From NCBI RefSeq assembly GCF_026241095.1, contig NZ_JAPFGB010000010.1, positions 1 through 64,000 of the forward strand: a stretch of 64,000 nucleotides of DNA. Reading direction: 5' to 3'. Below the pieces are notes generated by a model. That model was not told the origin of the DNA, ran no database searches, and saw nothing but the letters and a program-made list of their open reading frames with translations. How positions within the stretch are numbered: position 1 is the first letter of the stretch; each line of letters starts with the position of its first letter. Shown one piece after another: positions 33,007 through 43,209 of the stretch. A program made the translations under genes and the position numbers. The DNA is from Saccharopolyspora sp. NFXS83. GTDB taxonomy: Bacteria; Actinomycetota; Actinomycetes; Mycobacteriales; Pseudonocardiaceae.

Positions 33007-33049
33007 GCGCTTCGCCCCGGCGCGCGATGAGCACGCCGGGGCGAAGCGC
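33007..33049 (+). terminator. Strong hairpin after the LPMO gene
   Basis: GCGCTTCGCCCCGGCG (33007-33022) pairs perfectly with CGCCGGGGCGAAGCGC (33034-33049) over 16 bp across an 11-nt loop, 20 nt past the stop codon. Confidence 0.8.
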
Positions 33050-33166
33050 GTCGGCAACCCCGATTTCGATCTTGAATCGAACCGGCAAAAAGGGGAATTT
33101 CGCGGAGCTGTGGGAATGAATTCGAATTGATCGATCATTCACCGCTCCCCCTGCCCGGCCGCGGAG

Positions 33167-33829
<663 letters not shown>

Positions 33830-33851
33830 GCCCCCGATGCTACGCGCGGGA

Positions 33852-35609
33852 TCAGGGGTGGTCGGCCGACCGGGAGACCCTCCCCAGCGGCCGGGTCTCC
33901 TCCTCCGCCATCGGCGGATCCGGGCGGCGCGCGGCATGCCTGCCGCGCCGCGGCGGCGCGGGGGCGGCGGGTTCGCCCGCGGCGGCGCCGAGATCGCCGG
34001 AGAGGCCGCGGCGCGGTGCGGGCTCGACCGGGTCCTCCGCCGGCCAGACCTCCGCCGGTTCCGGTCGCGACGCGCGCCTGGCCGGGGGGAAGTTGCGCTC
34101 GGTCTCCGCCGCGTCGGCGGGAACCGGCGCCCGCCGGTCGTCGGCGATGGGCTCGGCGGTTCGCGGACGGGCGGGTTCCGCCCACTCGTCGGCGTCCCGG
34201 ACGTCGGCGCGGTCCGCTTCCCGGGCCTCGGTCCGCGCGTCGGCGCGGCCTCGGCTCCGGTCGCCGTCCCGGCCCCGGTCGTACTCGTAGTCCCGGTCGT
34301 ATTCGTAGTCCCGGTCGTACTCGTGATCGCGATCGGTGTCGCGGTCGTCGTCCCAAGCCCGGTCGTCGTCCCAGTCGTCCCGATCCGCGTCGTCGTCCCG
34401 GAACCGGTCGCGGTCGGTCGCCGGGCGCGACCGCGACTCCGGCGCGATGTAGTGCCGCAGCCGCATCGTCGGTTCCTCGACGAACACCCACGACAACGTG
34501 CCCAGCACGTAGGCGATCGGCGCCGCGCACAGCAGCATCAGGTACTGGTTCGCGATGCCCGCCATCGCCAGCAGCTGCTGGACGGGGAAACCCCACACGT
34601 AGACGCCGTAGCTGCCGTTGACGAACAGCCCCGGAACCGTGAGCCGCGCGGGCCAGAAGTGCCCGGCGACCACCACCGCGTAACTGGCCGCGAACACCAT
34701 CAGGAACGACGCGGAGATGCTGTTCGGCATGGCCGCGAGCACGGCCAGCCCCGCGACGGCGGCGGTCATCGACAACGGGATCCGGTACAGGTTCAGCACC
34801 ACGCCGAAGGCGAACGCCACCAGGAACGCGACCAGCGATTCCACCGGGACGCTCAGCATCGAGCCCGCGGACTCCGCGCCCGGGTCCTGCTCCAGGTAGC
34901 GGTCCCACACCACGAGCGCGGCCAGCGCCACGACGGCCAGCCACCGCCACCGCTGCTTCGCCGCGCCCGCCAGCAGCAGCACGTACAGGCCGCCGTAGGC
35001 GAGCAGCTCCATCGGCAGCGTCCACAGCGAGCCGTTCACCGCGCCCGGCCACGGATTCCCGGTGAACACTCCGGGAAGTTCGTGCTTCAACGTCAGCAAC
35101 CCGGCGTTGTTGACGACATAACCCCAGGTGTCGCGCGCGGCGAAGTACTCCCCCACCGGCAGCGTCGTCACCAGCGGACCGACGACCAGCGCCAAGCCCA
35201 GCGTGACGGTGAGCATCGGCGGCCACAGCCGCAGGACTCGTTTCGCGGCGAATCGAACGGGATGCGGATCGCGAATCCAGCTTTCCGCGATCTGGAAACC
35301 GCTCATCGCGAAAAAACCCATCAGCACGCCCTCATCGGGCTGCAACGGCCATTCCGGCGGGAACAGTTCACCCGATCCGGCCAGCGGAGAACTGTGCCCG
35401 TAGATCACCAGCAACGCGCCGATCATGCGGATCCACGCGAAACCGTGCGCGGGGTCGGCGAAGCGCTCCGGGTGAGCGTGCTCGACACGCACCGTGCCCA
35501 CCCACTTCACCCCCAGGAAGTCACCCTCGAACCCGCCCTCAACACCGAGTAGCGTATCGGGTGACACCGTGATCTCGGCGCCCGTTTCGGCGACCGAGGC
35601 CGCGCGCAC
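33852..35609 (-). CDS. OafA-type acyltransferase with long charged repeat tail
   Basis: 585 residues at the longest start. The acyltransferase-3 domain spans about 55-375 with about ten helices: [15 protein letters not shown] (catalytic His), [28 protein letters not shown] and [16 protein letters not shown]. Such enzymes O-acylate cell-surface sugars. After about 385 comes a roughly 200-residue tail rich in Asp, Arg and Pro, with tandem DRDYEY units (DNA repeat at 34275-34328), probably cytosolic and disordered. The start is uncertain; a GTG further in is possible. It diverges from the gene at 35726. Confidence 0.82.
   Translation of the reverse strand: MRAASVAETGAEITVSPDTLLGVEGGFEGDFLGVKWVGTVRVEHAHPERFADPAHGFAWIRMIGALLVIYGHSSPLAGSGELFPPEWPLQPDEGVLMGFFAMSGFQIAESWIRDPHPVRFAAKRVLRLWPPMLTVTLGLALVVGPLVTTLPVGEYFAARDTWGYVVNNAGLLTLKHELPGVFTGNPWPGAVNGSLWTLPMELLAYGGLYVLLLAGAAKQRWRWLAVVALAALVVWDRYLEQDPGAESAGSMLSVPVESLVAFLVAFAFGVVLNLYRIPLSMTAAVAGLAVLAAMPNSISASFLMVFAASYAVVVAGHFWPARLTVPGLFVNGSYGVYVWGFPVQQLLAMAGIANQYLMLLCAAPIAYVLGTLSWVFVEEPTMRLRHYIAPESRSRPATDRDRFRDDDADRDDWDDDRAWDDDRDTDRDHEYDRDYEYDRDYEYDRGRDGDRSRGRADARTEAREADRADVRDADEWAEPARPRTAEPIADDRRAPVPADAAETERNFPPARRASRPEPAEVWPAEDPVEPAPRRGLSGDLGAAAGEPAAPAPPRRGRHAARRPDPPMAEEETRPLGRVSRSADHP
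34275..34328 (-). repeat. 18-bp tandem repeat, three units, within the acyltransferase tail
   Basis: Three head-to-tail 18-bp units close to CCGGTCGTACTCGTAGTC encode the DRDYEY repeats. Such in-frame repeats can vary in copy number without a frameshift. Confidence 0.85.
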
Positions 35610-35725
35610 TGCTCACACCGTTCGGATCGTTATCCGGCCGGTGCATCGCGCGCGCACTGGGGGGTGCAAAATGACGGGCGATCGCACATCGGCAGCGACT
35701 CGTGAAAACCGGAAAGGGCGCATCG

Positions 35726-36934
35726 GTGACCTGGCAAGACGAGCTGCACAACCTCGACGCCGAACTCGCGGCAGGCAGGATCTCCGCGGAGGAGTACCGC
35801 TCCCGGCGGGACGCCTTGATCGGCAGGTCGCAGAGCGCGCAGGGCGGACCCGCGTCAGGAGACTTCCCGCAGCAGCAGCCCGGCACTCCTTCCGGTGGCT
35901 TCCCCCAACAGGGGACTCCGCAAAGTGGCCAGCAGAACCCGAGCCCGTTCCCGCCCGCGTTCAACTGGGGCGCCGCCGCCGCGCAAGGCGCGCAGGCCGC
36001 CCAGCAGCAGCCGCAGCCGTCGAACGAGTCCACGCAGGTCGTGCAGAACCCGTTGGCGCAGCAGTCCGAGAGCACGCAGGTCGTCAACGTCGGCCAGCAG
36101 CAGCCGCAGCAGTGGGGCCAGCAACAGCAGCCGCAGTGGAACCAGCAGCCCAGCTGGAACACCGGCGAGAACGCCGGTTCGCCCTGGGGTGACCCGGATC
36201 AGCCGCCGGCACCGGAGCACGGCGACACCAGCTGGATGCGCCAGGGCCCGGAGGTCTTCGAGGTCGGCGAGGGCTCCTCGAAGGGCAAGACCATCGCGGG
36301 CATCTCGCTCGGCGCGGTGCTGCTGGTCGGCGTCATCGTCGCCGGCGTCTTCTACTTCACCTCCGGTGACGACGAGGCGGCACCGCCGCAGCCGACGGAG
36401 CAGCAGGCACCGCCGGTGCCGACACCGGAACCGCTGCCGGAGCCCCCGGCCGCGAAGCCCGCGCCCGTGGCCACCCCCGAGGTGCTGGTCGCCCCGCCGC
36501 CCGGCCAGCCGCACCCGTACAACGGGCCGCTGGACCGCCCGGCCCTGGAGAACAGCCCGAAGGCGGGCGTGCTGCGCGAGCCGGTGCGCAACGCCGCGCT
36601 GCAGGGCGGCCTGCTCGACGGCTTCTTCAGCCGCAGCGACGGCGCGGCGACTTCGGTGCTGCTCACCGTGCGGATGCCGGACCCGACGGCGGCGCAGGCC
36701 GTGGCGCAGGCCTACCTGGACGACCAGCAGGGCCTCAGCGTCAACGAGGACCTCTCCTACCAGGGGGTCGAGGTGATGACGACCGGCGGCGGCGTGTACC
36801 GCACCGCCTACGTCGCGCACGGCTGGGCGGTCATCGTCGACGTCAGCGCCCCCGACAAGGCCGCGGCGGAGGCGGCGTTCACGCAGCTGCTCGACCAGCA
36901 GCTCGCCCAGACCCCGCCCACGGTCCGCGACTGA
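35726..36934 (+). CDS. Gln-rich single-pass membrane protein with extracytoplasmic domain
   Basis: 402 residues from the GTG at 35726. An N-terminal helical segment (WQDELHNLDAELAAGRISAE, SHOCT-like) is followed by a Gln/Pro/Ser-rich stretch (about 40-165), one membrane helix (about 193-215), a Pro-rich linker and a folded C-terminal domain with LLTVRMPDPTAAQAVAQAY and GVYRTAYVAHGWAVIVDV. The low-complexity region is probably cytosolic and the C-terminal domain outside. I know no function; its design resembles actinobacterial envelope or sensor proteins. Confidence 0.75.
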   Translation: MTWQDELHNLDAELAAGRISAEEYRSRRDALIGRSQSAQGGPASGDFPQQQPGTPSGGFPQQGTPQSGQQNPSPFPPAFNWGAAAAQGAQAAQQQPQPSNESTQVVQNPLAQQSESTQVVNVGQQQPQQWGQQQQPQWNQQPSWNTGENAGSPWGDPDQPPAPEHGDTSWMRQGPEVFEVGEGSSKGKTIAGISLGAVLLVGVIVAGVFYFTSGDDEAAPPQPTEQQAPPVPTPEPLPEPPAAKPAPVATPEVLVAPPPGQPHPYNGPLDRPALENSPKAGVLREPVRNAALQGGLLDGFFSRSDGAATSVLLTVRMPDPTAAQAVAQAYLDDQQGLSVNEDLSYQGVEVMTTGGGVYRTAYVAHGWAVIVDVSAPDKAAAEAAFTQLLDQQLAQTPPTVRD

Positions 36935-36941
36935 GACCGCT

Positions 36942-36983
36942 GAAGAGGGGCCGCCCGACCACCAGGTCGAGCGGCCCCTCTTC
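36942..36983. terminator. Bidirectional terminator hairpin
   Basis: GAAGAGGGGCCGC (36942-36954) pairs with GCGGCCCCTCTTC (36971-36983) across 16 nt, between convergent genes and followed by a pyrimidine-rich stretch. Confidence 0.75.
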
Positions 36984-36991
36984 TTCGCGCC

Positions 36992-39900
36992 TCAGCTCAA
37001 CGACAGCAGGTCGGTGAGGGCGGCGCGGGAGACGTCCGGGCCGAACTGGGCCGCGATCCCCGCCTTCCCGGCAGCCGACAGCCGGGACCAGGTCGCGTCG
37101 TCGGTGAGCAGCTGCACCGCGGCTTCCGCCAAGCCCGCAGCGTCGTCGGCGATGAGCACGTCCTGCTCCGGCTTGAGGTGCATGCCCTCCATCGCCAGCG
37201 TGGTGCCGACGACCGGCACGCCGAGCCCGAGGCTCTCCCCGACCTTGCCCTTCACCCCGGCGCCGAAGCGCAGCGGCGCGAGCGTGACGCGGCTGCTCGC
37301 GTACAGCGCGTCCAGGTCCTGGACCCATCCGTGCACGTCGACGCCGTCGCCGGCGAGCGCCAGCACCTCGTCCGTCGGGTTCGAGCCGACGACGTGCAGC
37401 ACCGCGTCGGGGCAGTGCTCGCGCACCAGCGGCATGATCTCCCGGGCCGCCCACAGCACCGCGTCCCGGTTCGGCGGGTGGTCGAAGCTGCCGACGAACA
37501 GCACGTCGCGGCGACCTCGCGGGTGCGCCGTCCCGTCCCGCACGTCGTGCACGTTCGACAGCACCCGGACGTCGGCTTCGGGAACGAGCCCGCCGAGCAG
37601 TTCCTGCTCCGCCTCGGACACGACGAGGGTCACGTCGCAGGAGCGCACCAGGCCCAGTTCCATCTCGCGGGAGGCGAATGCCTTGCGGCGCAACGACTTC
37701 TCCACGTCCGGCTCGCCCTGCTCCCCGGCCAGCGCCGCTTGGCGCTGCAACCGCAGGAAGTGCACGTCCACCGTGTCGTAGGCGATCACGGCTTGCGGCG
37801 CGCAGGTCCGCAGCTCCTCCACGAGGCTCCACGCGACCTGCGGGCGGGACAGCACGGCGAGCGTGATCTCGCTGCCCGCTTCGGCCAGGAACGCCTGCTG
37901 CAACTGCGGTTCCGGCAGCACCGTCACCCCGGCCTGCTGGAGTTCGGTGGTGTAGGGCTGCAGCTTGGCGTGGTTGCCGGGGAAGAACACGACGCGCGCC
38001 CCCAGCTCCACGAACTGCTCCAGCAGGCGGCGGATCCGCACCGAACCGGAGTCGAAGTCGGGGCGCGGCACCTGGTGGTCCTTGACCAGCACGAGCGGCC
38101 CGTGGTGGCCGCGGTCGCCGCGTTCCCGCGCGAGCCACAGGTTGCGCGGTGAGGCTTCCGGCAGGTGGTCGGCGAGCGCGTCCTTCCACTTGTCCGCGAA
38201 CACCTGGCGGTTGAGCTCCTGGTGCCGTTTGACGCCGGTGGCCAGGTCGGTGCCGTTGGAGACGCCTTCATGGTGCACGACCACGGCTTTCGGCTGCACG
38301 ACGGTGCGGTATCCGGCGGCGCGCACGGCGAACGCGAGGTCGGTGTCCTCGTAGTAGGCGGGCGCGAACCGGGTGTCGAAGCCGCCGACTTCGCGGAACA
38401 CCTCCGCGCGGACGAGGATCGCCGCGCCGGAGCAGTAGTCGACGTCGCGCAGCACGTTGTGCTCGGAGGCGTTCGGTTCGCCGTTGCGGCCCAGGTTCCA
38501 GCCGGTGCCGTCGGACCAGACGATGCCGCCGCACTCCTGCAACCGTCCGTCGGGGTAGACGAGCTTCGAGCCGACCAGCCCGATCCGCTCATCTGAGTCC
38601 ATTGTGGACATAAGGATGTCCAGCCAGGACTCGGTGACCTCCGCGTCGTTGTTCAAGAAGAACAGGTGCCGCCCGCGGGCGTGCTGGGCACCGAGGTTGC
38701 AGGCGCCGATGAAGCCGAGGTTGCGTTCGGCGCGCACCAGCCGCACGCCCTCGCAGGCCGCGAGCCGCACCGCGCTGTCGTCCGGCGACGCGTCGTCGAC
38801 GACGATCACCTCGAACGGCACCGACACCAGGTGCCCGGCGAGGAACCGCAGGCACTGCCGGGTGTACGGCCACTTGCCGTGCACCGGGATGATCACGCTG
38901 ACCGCCGGGTCGTCGCTGCGCGGCACCGGCAGCGGCCCCGTCTCCCGCGGCTGCGCGGCCACCGCCGCGCCCGGCTGCCGCCCCAGGGCGAGCTCGTACA
39001 CGTCCCGGCGGGCGGTGCCGCGCGGGGCGACGCGCTCCACGACGGTCCGGTACTTGCGCATCGCGCGCTGCACCAGCGCGGAGTTCTGCGCGACGAGTTC
39101 GGCGTTGCGCGTCTCCAGCTCACCGGAGCGGCGTTCCGCCTCGGCGGCCCGCTGCTCGACGCGGGCCACCGTGTCCCGCAGCCACTCGATGCGCGCGGCG
39201 TCGCGCTCCGCGCCGAGCCGCGCCTCGTCGACCTGGGCTTCGAGGGCGCCGAACTCGGTGCGCAGCCGCTGCTGCTCCCGCACCTGCTCGTCGGCGCGGC
39301 GCTCCTCGGCCACGCGGAGCTCCTCCAGCCGCGCCAAGGCCGCCTTGAGCTCTTCGGATTCCGCGCGGCTGCGCTGGTAGTGCTCGTTGAGCCTGGCCAC
39401 GTCGGCGACGGCCTCGTCGCGCTGGGCGATGATCGGCCGCACCTCGCTCTCCCCCGCCCGGCGGGCGAGGGTGAGCTCGTCGTCGAGCAGCACCGCGGCG
39501 GCGGGCAGCTTCGGCAGCCTGCGGTCCGAGGCGACGCCCAGCAGGTAGGTGTGCGGCAGGCCCTGGCGGACCGTCCACGCGCCCGACTCCTCCCGGTGCA
39601 GGGTCTGCAACCGGACGCCTTCGATGGCGGTGTCGAGGTCCCCCGGATCGGACGGGGTGAGCACCGAGCCGACGGCGGTGTTCTGCCGGAACACCGCCAC
39701 GTGCCGGAACGAGCCCTCCAGCAGCGATTCGAACTGCGGCGCGGTGAGCTCCTTGACGTGGAACGGGTTGTCGTTGCCGTGCTCGTGCTGGTAGACGGCC
39801 GTGTCCGGAGTGCTGACCAGCAGCAGCCCGCCCGGTTCCAGCCGGGAGCGGACCAGCGCGAGCACCGCGTCGTGATCGGCCACGTGCTCGATGGCCTCGA

Positions 39901-40237
39901 AGCACACCACCACGTCGAACGGCTTCTCGTCGGCCAGCACCTGCGGGTCGGTGATCGAGCCGGTGCGGAACGCGACGTCGCGCCCGCCGTAGTGGCGGGT
40001 GGCGTGCTCCACCGTCGCCGGGTCGACATCGAGGCCCACGACCTCGGCGCCCTCGGCGGCCAGCAGCGCGGCCCCGTAGCCCTCACCGCACGCCAGGTCC
40101 AGCACCCGCTTGCCGCGGACGAACCGGGCGGCCAGCGCGTAGCGGTGGTAGTGCTCGTAGATGACCTGCACGTCGTCGGCCCAGGGCACGCAACGCTCCC
40201 CGGTCCACTCGATCAGCCGGTCGTTGTCGTCATCCAT
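36992..40237 (-). CDS. Methyltransferase - coiled coil - GT2 - GT4-like multidomain protein
   Basis: 1081 residues. Domain order: class I SAM methyltransferase (about 35-200; VLDLACGEGYG at 45-55, FDVVVCFEAIEHV); a coiled coil of Glu/Arg heptads (about 265-400); a GT2 glycosyltransferase (about 445-690; AVSVIIPVHGKWPYT, VVDDASPDDS, FFLNNDAEV, YEDTDLAF, metal-binding Asp residues); and a second glycosyltransferase of GT1/GT4 type (about 700-1075; DVLFVGSFDHPPNRDA, LAPLRFGAGVKGKVGESL). It probably builds and methylates a surface glycan at the cytosolic membrane face. No membrane helices. It is a lone gene. Confidence 0.85.
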   Translation of the reverse strand: MDDDNDRLIEWTGERCVPWADDVQVIYEHYHRYALAARFVRGKRVLDLACGEGYGAALLAAEGAEVVGLDVDPATVEHATRHYGGRDVAFRTGSITDPQVLADEKPFDVVVCFEAIEHVADHDAVLALVRSRLEPGGLLLVSTPDTAVYQHEHGNDNPFHVKELTAPQFESLLEGSFRHVAVFRQNTAVGSVLTPSDPGDLDTAIEGVRLQTLHREESGAWTVRQGLPHTYLLGVASDRRLPKLPAAAVLLDDELTLARRAGESEVRPIIAQRDEAVADVARLNEHYQRSRAESEELKAALARLEELRVAEERRADEQVREQQRLRTEFGALEAQVDEARLGAERDAARIEWLRDTVARVEQRAAEAERRSGELETRNAELVAQNSALVQRAMRKYRTVVERVAPRGTARRDVYELALGRQPGAAVAAQPRETGPLPVPRSDDPAVSVIIPVHGKWPYTRQCLRFLAGHLVSVPFEVIVVDDASPDDSAVRLAACEGVRLVRAERNLGFIGACNLGAQHARGRHLFFLNNDAEVTESWLDILMSTMDSDERIGLVGSKLVYPDGRLQECGGIVWSDGTGWNLGRNGEPNASEHNVLRDVDYCSGAAILVRAEVFREVGGFDTRFAPAYYEDTDLAFAVRAAGYRTVVQPKAVVVHHEGVSNGTDLATGVKRHQELNRQVFADKWKDALADHLPEASPRNLWLARERGDRGHHGPLVLVKDHQVPRPDFDSGSVRIRRLLEQFVELGARVVFFPGNHAKLQPYTTELQQAGVTVLPEPQLQQAFLAEAGSEITLAVLSRPQVAWSLVEELRTCAPQAVIAYDTVDVHFLRLQRQAALAGEQGEPDVEKSLRRKAFASREMELGLVRSCDVTLVVSEAEQELLGGLVPEADVRVLSNVHDVRDGTAHPRGRRDVLFVGSFDHPPNRDAVLWAAREIMPLVREHCPDAVLHVVGSNPTDEVLALAGDGVDVHGWVQDLDALYASSRVTLAPLRFGAGVKGKVGESLGLGVPVVGTTLAMEGMHLKPEQDVLIADDAAGLAEAAVQLLTDDATWSRLSAAGKAGIAAQFGPDVSRAALTDLLSLS

Positions 40238-40486
40238 CGCGTCTGTCCTCGACCCCAGTGCCCGTCATTCCTGTTCACGCGGGTGGCGGGGCCTCGGCGG
40301 CGGTGATGGCCCGCACGAGCGCGCCTGCCGGAGCGGAACCTGCCCGGACCCACCCGTTCGTGGTGCAGGCTAGCCCGTCGGCGCCCCCGCGAGGTGCGGG
40401 ATCCGGGCAACCCGGCGAACCGCGCATGAGAAAGTTCTCATGCCGGTTTCATCCCCGTTCCAGGCTGCGGCGGCGAAGATGAAGCC

Positions 40487-40756
40487 ATGAGGCCGGTGAC
40501 CAGATTGCCGCTGCTCATCGCCGCGCTGGCCCTGCCGATCGCTGTGGTGCTGTTCAGCTACGCCGTGACCAACGGACCCCGCAACCCGCAGGTGCCCGCC
40601 GAAGTCCACGTGGGCGACGTGTCGGGCCCCGGTCAGCCGGGTGGCGGCCCGACGCTCGCGCCCGCGACGTCCACTTCGCCGCCCGCCGACCTGCCGCCGC
40701 CGGAACCGGAAGATGACGACGACGAACCCGACGACGACCTCGACGATGACGACTGA
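40487..40756 (+). CDS. Small membrane-anchored acidic protein upstream of a two-component system
   Basis: 89 residues: one N-terminal membrane helix (LPLLIAALALPIAVVLFSYAV), a Pro/Thr/Ser-rich segment, and a C-terminus almost entirely Asp/Glu. The stop lies 11 nt inside the histidine kinase gene, so the two are coupled. It may be an accessory or calcium-binding surface peptide for the sensor; this is inference from position and charge. Confidence 0.65.
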   Translation: MRPVTRLPLLIAALALPIAVVLFSYAVTNGPRNPQVPAEVHVGDVSGPGQPGGGPTLAPATSTSPPADLPPPEPEDDDDEPDDDLDDDD

Positions 40757-42215
40757 GCCGCAGCGCAGCGGCACCCGCGTCCCGGCTCGCGCGCAGATCA
40801 TGGGCTGGATGCTGCTCGTGCTGGTCGTGGTGCTGACCGGGATCGTGCTGCTGGTGTGGCGGTTCCTGCACAACGACGCGATGAACAAGGTGACCGCCTC
40901 GCTGGAGCAGGAGGGCGGCGAGTTCGTCAACTTCGCGCAGGTCGGGCGCCACCCGGCGACCGGCGCGCTGATCGCCGAGCCGGGCGCGCTGTTCGACACC
41001 TACCTCCGGCAGCAGTACCCGGACTCGTGGGAGGTCATGATCGGCGCGTGGGACACCCCCACCGGGCTGAAGTGGCACATGCAGTCCCAGGACAAGGAGA
41101 TCCGGGAGGTCGTGCACGATCCGGGCCTGCTGGACCGCATCGTCGCGGACCCGAACAAGTACGGGACGGCGCAGACCGGGTCCGGCCCGCTGCGCTGGAT
41201 CAAGATCCAGGCCCACACCGACGGCGGCCAGCAGGCCTGGTTCATCACCGGCCACTTCACCACCGCCGACGTCGCCGAGGTGCACGGGGTGGTGCGCATC
41301 CTGGTGCTGGTCAGCGCGTTCGGCGTGCTGCTGGCGGCGGCCTCCTCGTGGGTCGTGGCCGGGGCGATCCTCGCGCCGGTGCGCACCGTGCGGCAGGCCG
41401 CCGCGGAGATCAGCGAGCACGACCTGACCCGGCGCATCCCGGTGGAGGGCCGCGACGACATCGCCGCGCTCGCCTACCAGTTCAACGCGATGCTGGACCG
41501 GCTGGAATCCGCGTTCAGCACGCAGCGCCAGTTCGTCGACGACGCCAGCCACGAGCTGCGCACCCCGATCACGATCGTGCGCGGGCACCTCGAACTGCTC
41601 GGCGACGACCCGGACGAGCGCGACGAGGTGGTGCGGCTGTGCACCGACGAGCTGGACCGGATGACCCGCATCGTCGAGGACCTGCTGATGCTGGCCAAGG
41701 CCGACCGGCCGGACTTCGTGCACCCCGCCGAGGTGTCGCTCGCCGAGCTCACCAGCGACATCGACGCGAAGGTGCGCTCCATCGCGGACCGGCGGTGGGT
41801 GCTGGAGAGCATCGGCGAGGGCGACGTGGTCGTGGACGCGCAGCGGCTCACCCAGGCCGTGGTGCAGCTCGCGCAGAACGCGGTGCAGCACACCGAGGAC
41901 GGCGCGGAGATCCGCATCGGGTCCACGTTGAGCCTGGGGCGGCTGACGCTGTGGGTCACCGACCGCGGGCCGGGGGTGGACCCCGCCGAGGTGGAGCAGA
42001 TCTTCGCCCGGTTCGCGCACGGCAGCGGGCCCGGCCGCGGTGGTGCGGGGCTCGGGCTGGCGATCGTCGCGGCCATCGCCGAGGCGCACCACGGGCGGGT
42101 GCGGGTGCTGTCCGAGCCCGGCGCCGGCGCCACGTTCGGCCTGGACCTGCCCGCTCGACCGGGTGCCGCGCTCGGCCCCGCCGCGCCCGCGACCGTTGAG
42201 GAGATCCCCGCATGA
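40746..42215 (+). CDS. OmpR-type sensor histidine kinase
   Basis: 489 residues from the ATG at 40746. Two membrane helices (about 18-40 and 185-207) flank an extracytoplasmic sensor of about 145 residues; then HAMP (ILAPVRTVRQAAAEIS onward), HisKA (FVDDASHELRTPITIVRGHL, phospho-His) and HATPase (QLAQNAVQHT, VTDRGPGV, GGAGLGLAIV). Stimulus unknown. The stop overlaps the regulator start as ATGA. Confidence 0.92.
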   Translation: MTTEPQRSGTRVPARAQIMGWMLLVLVVVLTGIVLLVWRFLHNDAMNKVTASLEQEGGEFVNFAQVGRHPATGALIAEPGALFDTYLRQQYPDSWEVMIGAWDTPTGLKWHMQSQDKEIREVVHDPGLLDRIVADPNKYGTAQTGSGPLRWIKIQAHTDGGQQAWFITGHFTTADVAEVHGVVRILVLVSAFGVLLAAASSWVVAGAILAPVRTVRQAAAEISEHDLTRRIPVEGRDDIAALAYQFNAMLDRLESAFSTQRQFVDDASHELRTPITIVRGHLELLGDDPDERDEVVRLCTDELDRMTRIVEDLLMLAKADRPDFVHPAEVSLAELTSDIDAKVRSIADRRWVLESIGEGDVVVDAQRLTQAVVQLAQNAVQHTEDGAEIRIGSTLSLGRLTLWVTDRGPGVDPAEVEQIFARFAHGSGPGRGGAGLGLAIVAAIAEAHHGRVRVLSEPGAGATFGLDLPARPGAALGPAAPATVEEIPA

Positions 42216-42874
42216 GCAAGATCCTGATCGTGGAGGACGAGGCGCGCATCGCGGCGTTCCTGGAGAAGGGGTTGCGCGCCAACGGCTTCGGCACCGCGGT
42301 GGCCGGCGACGGGGCCACCGCGCAGGAGCTGCTGCTCAGCGGGGACTACGACCTCGCCGTGCTCGACCTCGGGTTGCCCGGCAAGGACGGTTTCGCGGTG
42401 CTGCAGGCCGTGCGCGCGCAGCGGGTCACGTTGCCGGTGATCATCCTGACGGCGCGGGACTCGGTGCACGACACGGTCGCCGGGCTGGAGGGCGGCGCGG
42501 ACGACTACATGACCAAGCCGTTCCGGTTCGAGGAGCTGCTGGCCCGCGTCCGGCTGCGGCTGCGGTCCTCGGACCGCACGCCGGAGGTGACGGTGCTGCG
42601 GGAGGGGCAGCTGTCGCTGGACCTGCGGACGCGGCGCGCGCAGCTGCCGGAGGCGACGGTGGACCTCACCGCCCGCGAGTTCGCGATGCTGGAGCTGTTC
42701 CTCCGGCACTCCGGGCAGGTGCTGTCCCGGGAGCAGATCCTGTCGCACGTGTGGGGCTACGACTTCGACCCCGGTTCGAACGTGGTGGACGTGTACGTGC
42801 GGGCGTTGCGCCGCAAGATCGGCAGCGAGCGCATCCGCACGGTCCGCGGCATGGGCTACCGCCTCGGCGCTTAG
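42212..42874 (+). CDS. OmpR-family response regulator
   Basis: 220 residues. The receiver domain has ILIVEDEARI, VLDLGLPGKDGF (phospho-Asp) and ILTARDSVHDTVAGLEGGADDYMTKPF. The winged helix has VDLTAREFAMLELFLRHSGQ and VVDVYVRALRRKIG. It is the coupled partner of the preceding kinase. No target operator can be named from the window. Confidence 0.93.
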   Translation: MSKILIVEDEARIAAFLEKGLRANGFGTAVAGDGATAQELLLSGDYDLAVLDLGLPGKDGFAVLQAVRAQRVTLPVIILTARDSVHDTVAGLEGGADDYMTKPFRFEELLARVRLRLRSSDRTPEVTVLREGQLSLDLRTRRAQLPEATVDLTAREFAMLELFLRHSGQVLSREQILSHVWGYDFDPGSNVVDVYVRALRRKIGSERIRTVRGMGYRLGA

Positions 42875-43097
42875 GCGTCCGCGCTGGGGCGTGCTGCGCC
42901 GTATGTCCCGGCTGCTGTCCGTCCCAGGGGCGAGCGGACTCGGGTCGCTAGGCCTGGAGGCACCGAAATCCTGAGCCCCCTGAACCTGAGCCCGATGAGC
43001 GCCGCTGGCGCCAGTCCCAGATCCGGTGGTCTGGAATCACCCTGGGTCGCGGGCGCATCCGGCCGACGCGCCGACTCCCCTGGCACAGCCGCCCTAG

Positions 43098-43209
43098 TTG
43101 TGCACACCTGTGGACAACTCCGTCCACAACTGTGCACAACTCGGTCCGCAGCGGGTACCGCGCACTCCCCGGACCTTGGCCAACGGAGTTGTCCACAAGC
43201 TGTGGAAGA
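43098..43209. other. DnaA-box-like cluster with 42-bp palindrome
   Basis: The spacer 42875-43475 between convergent genes has no gene but holds six DnaA-box-like 9-mers within 112 bp: TTGTGCACA (43098), TGTGGACAA (43109), CCGTCCACA (43120), TGTGCACAA (43131), TTGTCCACA (43189) and TGTGGAAGA (43201). Two are exact copies of TTGTCCACA, counting both strands. The first four form a near-perfect palindrome (43098-43139), with TTGTGCACA pairing TGTGCACAA and TGTGGAC pairing GTCCACA. No dnaA/dnaN is nearby, so it is not the chromosomal origin; a DnaA-titration or regulatory locus is possible. Confidence 0.6.

Noticed and set aside
36879-38189. 436-codon minus-strand frame overlapping the glycosyltransferase gene
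   Set aside because: Arg/Gly/Ala shadow frame of the 1081-residue protein, which has clear GT motifs in the other frame.
43098-43209. DnaA-box cluster as the chromosomal origin
   Set aside because: No dnaA, dnaN, gyrB or rpmH nearby and only about six boxes; actinobacterial oriC is larger and lies by dnaA-dnaN.
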